This document shows, piece by piece, positions 1-8,547 of a DNA stretch of 64,000 nucleotides. The notes beneath the pieces were generated by a model. The model was not told the DNA's origin. It did no database searches and saw only the letters and a list, made by a program, of their open reading frames with translations. Origin of the DNA: Arsenicicoccus cauae (GTDB lineage Bacteria; Actinomycetota; Actinomycetes; Actinomycetales; Dermatophilaceae); assembly GCF_009707125.1 (NCBI RefSeq), contig NZ_WLVL01000018.1:94396-158395 (forward strand). The letters are read 5' to 3'. A program made the translations under genes and the position numbers. Numbering within the stretch: position 1 is the stretch's first letter; every line of letters begins with the position of its first letter.

Positions 1-1083
1 CACGAGCCTGCCGAAGGACAGCGCCGAGGTCACGTAGCGCGACTGTCCGGCCGGGTCGGGCACGTCGCAGACATAGGACTGGTGCGTGTGCCCCGTCATG
101 ACCAGGTCGAACTTGGGCGAGAGGTTGCGCGCGATGGGCAGGATGTCGCTGTTGGGGTCCAGCTCGCCACCCTTGCCGCACACCACGTCGAAGGCCGGGT
201 TGACGGGGTAGGTCTTGCCGTCGGGCGCCGTCCACTGCTCCTGCTTGAGCGAGCCGCCCTGGTGCACCATCGCCACGATCGCCTTGACGCCCTTGCGCTG
301 CAGCTCGCGGGCAGCGGCATTCATCGTGGAGACCTCGTCGCGGAAGTCGAGCCCGGCCACGCCGGCCTGGGTCACGATGTTGGGGGTGTCCTTGAGCACG
401 GCGCCGACGAAGCCGACCTTGACGCCGTCGACCTCCTTGATCGTGTAAGCCGGCAGGACCGTGCGGTTGGTGCCCTTGTAGAACACGTTGGCGGCGACCA
501 TCGGGTAGCTCGCGCCCTGGAACTCGCCTGCGGCGCAGGAGTTCTGGTTGTCCTTGCCGTCGCCGTCGTCGAGGCAGCCGCCCCCCACGAGGCGCAGCAT
601 CTCGCGGTAGCCCTCGTCGAACTCGTGGTTGCCGATGGTCCCCACGCCGACGCCCATGAGGTTGAGGGCCTCGATGGTCGGCTCGTCGTGGAACGCGGCG
701 GACAGCAGCGGGGAGGCGCCGACCTGGTCGCCGATAGCGGCCGTGATCGTGCGGGTCTGCCCCTGGCGCAGGGTCGTGAGGTGGGTGGCGAGGTATGCCG
801 CCCCGCCGGCGTCGACGGTGACGTCGACCGGCTTGCCGGTGGTGGGGTCGAGGCGGTGGTCCACGACGACCCGGCCGCTGGAGCCCGACGGGCCCTCGAG
901 GTTGCCGTGGAGGTCGTTGAAGCCGAGGATCTGCAGGTCGACCAGCTTGTCCTTGCCGGGCTTCCTGCCCTTGGCGTCGGCGCCGCCCTGGTCGGCGGGC
1001 GCCGCGGCGGCGGTGGTGGCGGAGGCGGCCAGCACCAGCCCCGCGAGGACGGCGGCGGCACGCGTGGTGCGCACTCGAGACAT
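1..1083 (-). CDS. Exported 5'-nucleotidase / metallophosphatase, C-terminus beyond window
   Basis: Hydrolyses nucleotides (and possibly UDP-sugars) outside the membrane, releasing nucleoside and phosphate. The frame is open from an ATG at 1083 to the left edge, so about 361 residues are visible and the C-terminal substrate domain is missing. Residues 1-28 form a signal peptide (Arg-rich start, Ala/Leu core, AAA-type cleavage region). Calcineurin-like phosphoesterase motifs are visible: FNDLHGN near residue 55, GNHEFDEG at 151 and GHTHQ near 328, which supply metal ligands. A GGGAG ribosome site lies 4 nt before the ATG, and a TTGACG (1195-1190) to TAGCGT (1170-1165) promoter with a 19-nt spacer lies upstream. 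The family assignment is firm; exact substrate is not. Confidence 0.9.
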   Translation of the reverse strand, partial: MSRVRTTRAAAVLAGLVLAASATTAAAAPADQGGADAKGRKPGKDKLVDLQILGFNDLHGNLEGPSGSSGRVVVDHRLDPTTGKPVDVTVDAGGAAYLATHLTTLRQGQTRTITAAIGDQVGASPLLSAAFHDEPTIEALNLMGVGVGTIGNHEFDEGYREMLRLVGGGCLDDGDGKDNQNSCAAGEFQGASYPMVAANVFYKGTNRTVLPAYTIKEVDGVKVGFVGAVLKDTPNIVTQAGVAGLDFRDEVSTMNAAARELQRKGVKAIVAMVHQGGSLKQEQWTAPDGKTYPVNPAFDVVCGKGGELDPNSDILPIARNLSPKFDLVMTGHTHQSYVCDVPDPAGQSRYVTSALSFGRLV

Positions 1084-1470
1084 GTCACTCCCAGTGGATG
1101 GCACGCCCTCGTCGTCGGGAGCGTGCGGGTGGTCCGGCCCCTGGGGGTGGGGCCGGCGAGATGAACGCTAGCCTCGGCCTCCGACAGACCGTCAAGACCA
1201 CCTGCGCGTGACACGGGGGCGTCGCGGGGGTGAACAGGCCCGGACCCTCGCGGGTGCTGCGCCACGACCGGTCACCGAGCGTCACCCGGGCGATCCGACC
1301 GGGCGGTCATCGTCGGACAAAAGCCCCCCGTTTCGGCAGGTGCCAGGACCCTGTCGGTGCGGACACCTACGGTCGTTGACGGACCAGGGAGCAGGGGCCG
1401 AACGGCGCCCTGCTCTACAGGCGCGAGACCAGCGCCGCCAGCCAGACCAGCGAGACAGATGGAGGCGAGC
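1084..1470. other. Divergent intergenic region, 387 nt
   Basis: Lies between the leftward nucleotidase gene and the rightward unknown gene. On the minus strand TTGACG at 1195-1190 and TAGCGT at 1170-1165 form a promoter for the nucleotidase. A TTGACG is also present on the plus strand at 1376-1381, but no convincing -10 follows at the right spacing. I see no RNA gene, strong hairpin or coding frame in it. Confidence 0.5.
1165..1195 (-). promoter_or_regulatory. Promoter of the nucleotidase gene
   Basis: TTGACG, 19-nt spacer, TAGCGT on the minus strand. The predicted transcript would carry an untranslated leader of about 75 nt before the ATG at 1083. Confidence 0.45.
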
Positions 1471-2358
1471 ATGTCGGGCACCCCCCTCAGCGACAGCTAC
1501 CGACACCGCCCGCCATCGCTTCCCGCGGACGTGGCCGAGCTCGGCTGGATGCGCGAGCACCGCCGCACGGGCGCCTGGACCGACGCTGCGCTGGCGTCCG
1601 ACCTGGCCGCCCACGGTCGTGTGGGCGCCGCGCTCTGCCACGTGATCGGGGAGCACCTCGAGCCGGAGGCCGAGTCCCCGCTGGGCGAGTTCGTGATCTA
1701 CGACATCCTCGACCCGCACGCCGTCCTCGACCAGCTCCCCACCCTGCGCCCCTGCGGCCACGCCGCCTGGATCGAGGCGCTGCGCGCCTTCTGCGCCACG
1801 GCGATCCGGGTCGGCTGGGGCGGGCGCGAGGCCGAGCTCCAGCCCCGCCCCATGCTCTACGTCGCCCGGTCGGCGTGCAGCGTCGGCGACTGGATCGACA
1901 TGACGCGCCCCGAGCGGCAGGTCGAGCAGGCTCTCGGCTCGCTGCCCGGCGACCCGACGGACACGGACTGGCAGGTCCACGGCCGGATGGGCTTCCACCA
2001 CGTCTATCCGATGGCGCAGCCCGAGCTGTGGACCATGAACGCCGTCGCCCAAGGGATCGACCGGCACGGCGAGGCGTACGCCGCCTACGCCGAGATGACC
2101 TTCCAGCAGGGCATGTCCGAGCACGACTTCGAGGCCCGCTACCGCGGGCATGTGAGCACGCTGGAGGAGTTCGTCTTCGACCAGGCCGAGTCCCGCGGCT
2201 GGCTCGCGGCCCTGGCGGCCCTCAACCGGGTCGGCGGTCTCGCCGGAGCGCTCTCGCTGGACATGGCGGTGCTGACGCGCCAGGTCTTCTCCTCGGGCTA
2301 CTCCTACGAGCCCGGGGCCGACGGCTACCACATCTTTGGACCGCCGGACCTGTCCTGA
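1471..2358 (+). CDS. Protein of unknown function, 295 residues
   Basis: I do not recognise the family. The start at 1471 is chosen because GGAGG (1461-1465) sits 5 nt before the ATG; an upstream in-frame start would add a low-complexity Arg/Pro stretch. The product has no signal peptide or membrane segment and is rich in aromatic residues, Glu and His, e.g. GFHHVYPM near residue 173 and a Tyr-rich C-terminus. It looks like a soluble, probably alpha-helical protein. It stands alone, with a tRNA-Arg gene converging on its 3' end 11 nt away. Coding quality is good (third-position G/C throughout), so it is a real gene rather than a chance frame. Confidence 0.7.
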   Translation: MSGTPLSDSYRHRPPSLPADVAELGWMREHRRTGAWTDAALASDLAAHGRVGAALCHVIGEHLEPEAESPLGEFVIYDILDPHAVLDQLPTLRPCGHAAWIEALRAFCATAIRVGWGGREAELQPRPMLYVARSACSVGDWIDMTRPERQVEQALGSLPGDPTDTDWQVHGRMGFHHVYPMAQPELWTMNAVAQGIDRHGEAYAAYAEMTFQQGMSEHDFEARYRGHVSTLEEFVFDQAESRGWLAALAALNRVGGLAGALSLDMAVLTRQVFSSGYSYEPGADGYHIFGPPDLS

Positions 2359-2369
2359 CGCTCCTGCGG

Positions 2370-2442
2370 CGCCCCCAGCAGGACTCGAACCTGCAACCGT
2401 CGGATTAGAAGGCCGATGCTCTATCCGTTGAGCTATGGGGGC
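2370..2442 (-). tRNA. tRNA-Arg (anticodon TCT)
   Basis: Cloverleaf on the minus strand: acceptor GCCCCCA/TGGGGGC, D-arm, anticodon loop CTTCTAA giving TCT, and T-arm GCAGG-TTCGAGT-CCTGC with discriminator G at 2370. CCA is not encoded. A TAGACT -10 box at 2457-2452 lies about 10 nt upstream of the mature 5' end. Confidence 0.95.
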
Positions 2443-2451
2443 CGGCCAGCC

Positions 2452-2457
2452 AGTCTA
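2452..2457 (-). promoter_or_regulatory. -10 box of tRNA-Arg
   Basis: TAGACT on the minus strand. Transcription would start near 2446, a few nt before the tRNA 5' end. Confidence 0.5.
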
Positions 2458-2512
2458 GTGGCCGGTCGCGCCGCTGCCTGCACCTCGTGACCTGCGGTGG
2501 GACGATGTCGCC

Positions 2513-3229
2513 ATGATCACCGGGGACGTCGAGGTCCACCTGGCCCACGTGGTCGACACACCCGCGCTGCGCGGGCTGCTCGACGACGACGAGCTGCGAC
2601 GGCTGGACGGCCTGCACCGGCCCGCCGACCGGGCCCGGCTGGTCGCCTCGCACGCCCTCCTGCGCCTCGCGCTGGCCGCTCGCTGCGGCCTCGACGCGCT
2701 CGACGTCGTGCTCGAACGTCGTTGCCCCACCTGCGGGTCCGCCGAGCACGGCAAGGTGGCGGCGCCGGACCTGGACCAGCACGTCAGCCTCGGTCACGCC
2801 GGCGACCTCGTCGTGGTGGCGCTGTCCCCCTCCGCGCCGGTGGGCGTCGACGTCGAGGTCGAGTCCGCTTGCGGCTTCGAGGGATTCGCCGCCGTGTCGC
2901 TGCACCCGGTCGAGGTCGAGGAGCTCGCCGAGGTGCCCGAGCGCGACGCCGACTGGGCGCGGGCGACCTGGTGGGTGCGCAAGGAGGCCACCCTCAAGGC
3001 CACCGGCCACGGCATGACCATCGACCCCACGACCGTCCGCGTGACGCCCCCCACCGAGGAGCCGGCCCTGCTCGCCTGGCCCGAGTCCCCCTCGCCCGCG
3101 GTGCATCTCGCGGACCTGCGGGTGGCAGGCTCGTATGCCGCGGCCGTAGCCCTGCACGACGTCGACGACCGGGTCGCCGCCATCGACGTCACCCAACTCG
3201 ACGGCGACGAGCTCCTGCGCGTCGACTAG
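2513..3229 (+). CDS. Sfp-type 4'-phosphopantetheinyl transferase
   Basis: Transfers phosphopantetheine from CoA to a conserved Ser of carrier domains, turning apo- into holo-carriers. The 238-residue protein has the family signatures: GVDVEVE near residue 112 (Mg2+-binding Asp/Glu) and WVRKEATLKATGHG near 155 (the W-x-x-KEA-x-x-K motif). Length suits the single-chain Sfp/Gsp type, not the ~120-residue AcpS type. A GACGAT box ends 6 nt before the ATG, suggesting a leaderless transcript. The only carrier-domain gene in the window is the large synthetase at 4624-8493, 1.4 kb away on the other strand, so it is the likely client (inference). Confidence 0.88.
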   Translation: MITGDVEVHLAHVVDTPALRGLLDDDELRRLDGLHRPADRARLVASHALLRLALAARCGLDALDVVLERRCPTCGSAEHGKVAAPDLDQHVSLGHAGDLVVVALSPSAPVGVDVEVESACGFEGFAAVSLHPVEVEELAEVPERDADWARATWWVRKEATLKATGHGMTIDPTTVRVTPPTEEPALLAWPESPSPAVHLADLRVAGSYAAAVALHDVDDRVAAIDVTQLDGDELLRVD

Positions 3230-3283
3230 CTCCTCGGCCCCCGGACGCGCCGCGCGTGCACACCTGGCCAGGGCAGAGCGGGC

Positions 3284-4627
3284 TCAGCGGCGGGGCAGCT
3301 CGGGCAGGGTCGGCTGCTCGAGCCAGGCCTTGAGCAGCGATCGGGCGGTCGCTCCGCCATACCGCTCGGCGTGGGCCACGAACATGTCGGTGGTGACCAC
3401 GGAGTGCAGGTGCTCGGCCACCCATGACTGGATCAGCTCACCGAACACCTTGTCCCCCACCGTGATCCGCAGCGCGTGCAGAGTGAGGGCGCCGCGCTTG
3501 TAGACGCGGTCGTCGAACATGTCGGGCGCACCGGGGTCGGCGAGTACCAGGTCCTGCGGGCGGCGCTTGACCGAGGCGTGCCATCGACGGGCCTGGGCGT
3601 CGGTGGACTGACCGCCCCCGTGCGGCGCCCACAGCCACTCGGCATAGCAGGCGAAGCCCTCGTTGAGCCAGATGTGCTGCCAGGTCGCGACACCCACGGC
3701 GTTGCCGAACCACTGGTGGGCGAGCTCATGCGCGACGAGCCGCTCGTCGGACCGACGCCCGGTGCAGTGGTTGGCGCCGAACGTCGAGAAGCCCTGCGAC
3801 TCCAGCGGGATCTCGAGCGGGTCGGCCGTCACGACGACGTCGTAGGCCGGGAAGGGGTAGGGCCCGAACAGCTCGGTGAAGACCGCCATCATCTGTGGCT
3901 GCCGGCCGAAGTCGTGCAGGGCCTGGGCCTGCAGCCGGCGCGGCACGTACACCGTCTGCGGGATGTCGGGGGCGTCGGCGATGCGCACCGAGGTGTAGGC
4001 ACCGATCTGCAGGCTGGCGAGGTAGGGCGCCATGGGCTCGCGCTGCTCGTAGGACCAGGTGGTCCGCGAGCCCCGCACGACCCGCTGCACCAGCACACCG
4101 TTGGTGACGACGGTGTATGGCGAGTCGCACGTCACCGTCGTCGCGTAGGTCGAGGTGATGCCGGGGTGGTCGTTGCAGGGGAACCAGGTCGGCGCCCCGT
4201 CGGGCTGCCCGGCGACGAGCACGCCCTCGGTGAGCTCCTCCCACCCGACCTCGCCCCAGGGGCCGCGGCTGGGGCGGGGGTTGCCCGACCACTGCACCTC
4301 GACCACGGGGGCCGCACCGGCGGCGACCTGCGCGGGGAGCGTGACGGTCAGCCGACCGCCGCGGTGGGCGTAGCGGACGCGCTTGCCGTCGACCAGCACC
4401 TTGGCCACGGCGAGCGGGGCGGCGAGGTCCAGGGCCAGCCGGTCGATGCGGCGGGTGGGCCGCACGTGGATGCGCGCCCGACCGGCCAGGCGGTTGCTCG
4501 CCACCCGGTAGTCCAGCTCCAGGTCGTAGTGGGCGACGGTGTAGCTCGTGTCGCCGTGCGCCGGGACGTAGGGGTCGGGCTCGATCCCGACGGCGGTGCG
4601 GGGTCTCGGCAGTGCCGGGGGCCTCAT
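3284..4627 (-). CDS. M1-family zinc aminopeptidase
   Basis: Predicted zinc metallopeptidase removing N-terminal residues from peptides. The 447-residue protein shows the gluzincin motif HELAHQWFGN near residue 299 with the third zinc ligand in NEGFACYAEW near 322, 18 residues later as in M1 enzymes. The substrate-binding loop reads EIPLESQG near residue 280 rather than the textbook GAMEN, as in many short actinobacterial M1 proteins. There is no signal peptide. It lacks the large C-terminal helical domain of PepN (about 850 residues). Its ATG overlaps the stop of the upstream synthetase (ATGA, 4624-4627), so the two are translationally coupled. Epsilon-poly-lysine producers are known to carry polymer-degrading aminopeptidases; such a role here is inference. 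Confidence 0.9.
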   Translation of the reverse strand: MRPPALPRPRTAVGIEPDPYVPAHGDTSYTVAHYDLELDYRVASNRLAGRARIHVRPTRRIDRLALDLAAPLAVAKVLVDGKRVRYAHRGGRLTVTLPAQVAAGAAPVVEVQWSGNPRPSRGPWGEVGWEELTEGVLVAGQPDGAPTWFPCNDHPGITSTYATTVTCDSPYTVVTNGVLVQRVVRGSRTTWSYEQREPMAPYLASLQIGAYTSVRIADAPDIPQTVYVPRRLQAQALHDFGRQPQMMAVFTELFGPYPFPAYDVVVTADPLEIPLESQGFSTFGANHCTGRRSDERLVAHELAHQWFGNAVGVATWQHIWLNEGFACYAEWLWAPHGGGQSTDAQARRWHASVKRRPQDLVLADPGAPDMFDDRVYKRGALTLHALRITVGDKVFGELIQSWVAEHLHSVVTTDMFVAHAERYGGATARSLLKAWLEQPTLPELPRR

Positions 4628-7600
4628 GCCGACCCCGTCCAGGGCGCGACCGGGTTGCCGATCCAGCGGGTGCCGGCGGGCACCTGCTCCCCGCGCAGCA
4701 CGAGGGACGCGGGCCCGACGGTCGTGGCCTCCCCGAGCCCGGCCGCCGGCAGGATCACGCCGTGCGGGCCCATCGTGGCGCCGGCCTCGAGGGTGACGGT
4801 GTCCATCTGCATGATCCGATCATGGAAGAGGTGGGTCTGCAGGACACATCCGCGGTTGACGCTCACCCCGTCTCGCAGAGTGACCAGGTCGGCCTCGGGC
4901 AGCCAGTAGCTCTCGCACCAGACGCCGTGCCCGATCCGGGCCCCCAGGGCGCGCAGCCAGACGTTGAGGACCGGTGTGCCGGTGGCCGCCCACGCGAGCC
5001 ACGGCGCCGCCACCATCTCGACGAACGTGTCGACGACCTCGTTGCGCCACACGAAGGTGCTCCACAGGGGGTGCTCCACGACGCGGAGCCGGCCGACCAG
5101 CAGCCATTTGACCGCCACGGTGATCGCACCGGCCAGCACCCCGGTGAGCAGCAGGACGACACCCGCGAGCAGGGCCGCCACCCACCACCCGGCCTGCGCC
5201 CACAGCAGCTCCAGGGCGGCGACCACGAGCACCGCGAGGGCCACGGTGCACATGACGGGGACCACGCGGCACAGCTCCACCAGGGCGCGGGCGACCTTGA
5301 GGCGCCGCGTGGGGTGGTAGGTCCGCGACAGGTCGTGGTCGGTGGCCTGCCGCTGCAGGCGCACCGGCGGGCTCCCCAGCCACGACGAGCCCGACTTGGA
5401 CTTGGCGGGAGCGGCGGAGAGGACGGCGACCAGGCCGTTCTTGGGGACGCTGCGCCCCGGCGCGGCCATGCCCGAGTTGCCGAGGAAGGCCCGCTTGCCG
5501 ACCTTGGCCCGCTCGATGTGCACCCAGCCGCCGCCGAGCTCGTAGGACGCGATCATCGTGTCGTCGGCCAGGAAGGCGCCCTCCCCCACCCGGGTCATCG
5601 CGGGCAGCAGCAGGACGGTGGAGGCCTCGACGTTCTTGCCGACGCGGGCACCCAGCAGCCGCAGCCACACCGGGGTGAACAGGCTGGCGTAGATGGGGAA
5701 CAGCTGGGTGCGCGCGCTGTCGAGGAGGCGCTCGGTGGCCCACACCTGCCAGCCGATGCGGGACCGGACGGGGTGGTAGCCCGGCCGCAGACCGAGCCCG
5801 AGCAGCCGCACGCAGACCAGCGTCAGCAGCATGAGGGCGAGCATCGCGACCACGGTGGCCGGTGGCGTCCACACGAGGGCCCGCACCAGGGCCTCGGACA
5901 GCGTCGGCGCGTCGTGGACGGCCCAAAGCACCAGCGCGGCGGCCGGCACGACGGCGAGGGTGGGGACGAGGCCGAGCAGGACCGAGCTCACGGCATACGC
6001 CGTCAGCCAGGCACGCGACTGGGCCGGGCGCTCGGTGGGCCAGGTCGGGCGCGCCCGGCCGACCTTGGTGGCGGGCGAGCCCGCCCACAGCTCGCCGTCG
6101 GGCACGACCCCGGTGACATAGGACCCGGGCAGCACCTCCGCGTCGCGGCCCACGACCGCGCCGGGCCCGAGGGTGGAACGGCCTCCGACGACCGCGCCAG
6201 GGCGCACCGTGACCTGCCCGACGTGCAGGACGTCACCGTCGAGCCAGTGCCCGGCGAGATCGACCTCGGGCTCGATCGAGGCACCGCGACCGAGCGACAG
6301 GAGGCCGGTGATGGGAGGCAGGGTGTGCAGGTCGGCGTCGCGGCCGATCTTGGCGCCGAGGGCGCGGGCGTAGTAGACGATCCACGGCGCGCCGGCCATG
6401 GTCACCGCCCCGACGGCCTCGGCCAGCCGCTCGGCGGCCCACAGGCGCAGGTGCACCGAGCCGCCGCGGGGGTAGCTGCCGGGGCGGACTCCGCGCAGGA
6501 GCAGGCGGGCCCCGACGACCGTGATGCCCATCCGCCCGACAGGCGTCAGCAGCAGGAACCAGCCGAGCAGGATCGCCCACCACGGGGCGGCGGGCGCCCA
6601 GGGGATGTCCCAGACCAGGGCGGCGACGGAGTTGGCGGCGGCGACCCCCACCAGCCACTGCAGCCCCGTGACCGTCGACAGGGGTATGCCGAGAAGCAGC
6701 TGCACGAGCTGGGCCCGCTGGGGCACGGGGGTCACGGTGCGCGGTGGGGTGTCGTCGGCGCGCAGGCGCGCCGCCATGACGTCGAGGTAGGACGCCTGGT
6801 CCGCGAGGCGCGGGTGGGCGTAGGCGTCGGCGACCGTCATCTCGGGGTGGGTCGCGCGCAGGACCGAGACCAGCTGCGCGGTGGTGAGGCTGGACCCGCC
6901 GAGGCCGAAGAAGTCGTCGTCGGGGCTGGTCACGGGTGAGCCGAGCACCGAGGACCACTGCTCGGCGAGCCAGGCCGTGGTGCCGGTCAGCTCGCTCGTG
7001 CCGCCCGGAGCGCTCGGCGCGAGGTCGGGCAGCGGCCAGGGCAGGGCGTCCCGGTCGACCTTGCCGGAGGTCTTGGTGGGGAGGGTGTCGACGACGGCGA
7101 TGAGGGGCACCAGCGCGGCGGGCAGGACGCTCGCGAGCTCGCTGCGGGCCTGGGCGCGCTCGAAGCCGTCGGGGTCGTTCGGCACGACGTAGCCGACGAG
7201 GATCTGGTTGCCCGCGTCGGTGGTGCGGACCGCGGCGGCGGCGCCGGCCACCTCGGGCAGCGCCTGCAGCGCCGCGTCGACCTCGCCGAGCTCGATGCGG
7301 CGGCCCCCGAGCTTGACCTGTTCGTCGGCGCGCCCCATGAAGATCAGGCCGTCGGGCTCGTAGCGGACGAGGTCGCCCGAGCGGTAGGCGCGGTCCCAGC
7401 CGAGCAGGGGCAGGGGGGCGTACTTCTCGGCGTCCTTGGCCGGGTCGAGGTAGCGGGCCAGGCCGACGCCGCCGATGATCAGCTCGCCGACCTCGCCCTC
7501 GGCGACCAGCTCGCCGTCCCTGACGATCGCGAGCTGCCAGCCGTCGAGGGGCAGGCCGATCGAGACGGCACCCTCGCCGGTCATCCGCGCACCGCACGCG

Positions 7601-8493
7601 ACGACCGTGGCCTCGGTGGGACCGTAGGTGTTCCACACCTCACGGCCGGGGCGCACCAGCCGCTCGGCCAGCTCGGGCGGGCACGCCTCGCCGCCGAAGA
7701 TGAGCAGCCGCACGGCGTCCAGGCTCTCGGCGGGCCACAGCGCCGCGAGCGTCGGGACCGTCGAGACGATGGTGATCCCGCGCTCGACGAGCCAGGGGCC
7801 GAGGTCCATGCCCGTGCGGACGAGGGCACGCGGTGCGGGCACGAGGCAGGCGCCGTGGCCCCACGCGAGCCACATCTCCTCGCAGCTGGCGTCGAAGGCG
7901 ACGGACAGGCCGGCGAGGACCCGGTCGCCCGGGCCCTGGGGTGCGTCCTGGAGGAACATGCGTCCCTCCGCGTCGACGAAGGCCGCCGCGCTGCGGTGGG
8001 TCACCGCCACGCCCTTGGGGGTGCCGGTGGACCCGGAGGTGAAGATCACCCACGCGTCGTCGTCCGGCGTGGGACGTCCGCGCTGGTCGGCGGGCCGGTC
8101 GGCCTCGAGGTCGAGCAGCTGCAGCCGCAGGCCCGCGCCGACCACCGCGACCGCCCCCGCCTCGGAGAAGACGAGCTCGGCCCGCTCGATCGGGTCGTCG
8201 GCGTCGACCGGGACGTAGGCCGCCCCGGCGAGCAGGATCGCCACGATCGCGACGTAGAGGTCGCAGGTGCCCGACGGGATGCGCACCCCGACCTTGTCGC
8301 CGCGGCGCACTCCCTCGTCGCGCAGCTGGTCGGCGAGCCGGGAGGCGGCGGTGCGCAGCTCGGCATACGACAGGACCGTCGTGCCGTCGTCCAGGGCCGG
8401 TGCGTCGGGGTGGTCCCGGACGACCTCGTCGAAGAGGTCGACCAGGGTGCGCTCGGGCGGCGTGCTGCCGCCGCTCAGCTGTGCCGTTGCCAC
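4624..8493 (-). CDS. Pls/PosA-type membrane peptide synthetase, probably lysine-activating
   Basis: A 1289-residue single-module NRPS-like protein of the poly-amino-acid synthetase type. Residues 15-490 are an adenylation domain (FTSGSTGTPKG at 151, NTYGPTE at 288, GRADEQVKLGGRRIE near 387, SGKVDRDALP near 476). Residues 505-585 are a carrier domain with LGGSSL, Ser535 being the phosphopantetheine site. Then come six membrane helices separating three left-handed beta-helix acyltransferase-like domains, the layout of epsilon-poly-L-lysine synthetase (Pls), which elongates without a condensation or thioesterase domain. By-eye alignment to GrsA PheA gives the pocket D201 A202 E205 S244 I265 G267 T289 V297 V298 plus K478, close to known lysine codes. 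It starts at GTG 8493 and overlaps the M1 peptidase gene. The substrate is inferred, not shown. Confidence 0.9.
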   Translation of the reverse strand: MATAQLSGGSTPPERTLVDLFDEVVRDHPDAPALDDGTTVLSYAELRTAASRLADQLRDEGVRRGDKVGVRIPSGTCDLYVAIVAILLAGAAYVPVDADDPIERAELVFSEAGAVAVVGAGLRLQLLDLEADRPADQRGRPTPDDDAWVIFTSGSTGTPKGVAVTHRSAAAFVDAEGRMFLQDAPQGPGDRVLAGLSVAFDASCEEMWLAWGHGACLVPAPRALVRTGMDLGPWLVERGITIVSTVPTLAALWPAESLDAVRLLIFGGEACPPELAERLVRPGREVWNTYGPTEATVVACGARMTGEGAVSIGLPLDGWQLAIVRDGELVAEGEVGELIIGGVGLARYLDPAKDAEKYAPLPLLGWDRAYRSGDLVRYEPDGLIFMGRADEQVKLGGRRIELGEVDAALQALPEVAGAAAAVRTTDAGNQILVGYVVPNDPDGFERAQARSELASVLPAALVPLIAVVDTLPTKTSGKVDRDALPWPLPDLAPSAPGGTSELTGTTAWLAEQWSSVLGSPVTSPDDDFFGLGGSSLTTAQLVSVLRATHPEMTVADAYAHPRLADQASYLDVMAARLRADDTPPRTVTPVPQRAQLVQLLLGIPLSTVTGLQWLVGVAAANSVAALVWDIPWAPAAPWWAILLGWFLLLTPVGRMGITVVGARLLLRGVRPGSYPRGGSVHLRLWAAERLAEAVGAVTMAGAPWIVYYARALGAKIGRDADLHTLPPITGLLSLGRGASIEPEVDLAGHWLDGDVLHVGQVTVRPGAVVGGRSTLGPGAVVGRDAEVLPGSYVTGVVPDGELWAGSPATKVGRARPTWPTERPAQSRAWLTAYAVSSVLLGLVPTLAVVPAAALVLWAVHDAPTLSEALVRALVWTPPATVVAMLALMLLTLVCVRLLGLGLRPGYHPVRSRIGWQVWATERLLDSARTQLFPIYASLFTPVWLRLLGARVGKNVEASTVLLLPAMTRVGEGAFLADDTMIASYELGGGWVHIERAKVGKRAFLGNSGMAAPGRSVPKNGLVAVLSAAPAKSKSGSSWLGSPPVRLQRQATDHDLSRTYHPTRRLKVARALVELCRVVPVMCTVALAVLVVAALELLWAQAGWWVAALLAGVVLLLTGVLAGAITVAVKWLLVGRLRVVEHPLWSTFVWRNEVVDTFVEMVAAPWLAWAATGTPVLNVWLRALGARIGHGVWCESYWLPEADLVTLRDGVSVNRGCVLQTHLFHDRIMQMDTVTLEAGATMGPHGVILPAAGLGEATTVGPASLVLRGEQVPAGTRWIGNPVAPWTGSA

Positions 8494-8547
8494 GTATGAC
8501 GTCCCTGCTCTGCTCCCTGACCGCGACGCGGACCGACGGCCCAGACC

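Noticed and set aside
4612..6939. Long His/Gln/Gly/Arg-rich open frame opposite the synthetase gene
   Set aside because: Mirror frame of the Pls-type coding sequence; low-complexity composition and no ribosome site or family signature.
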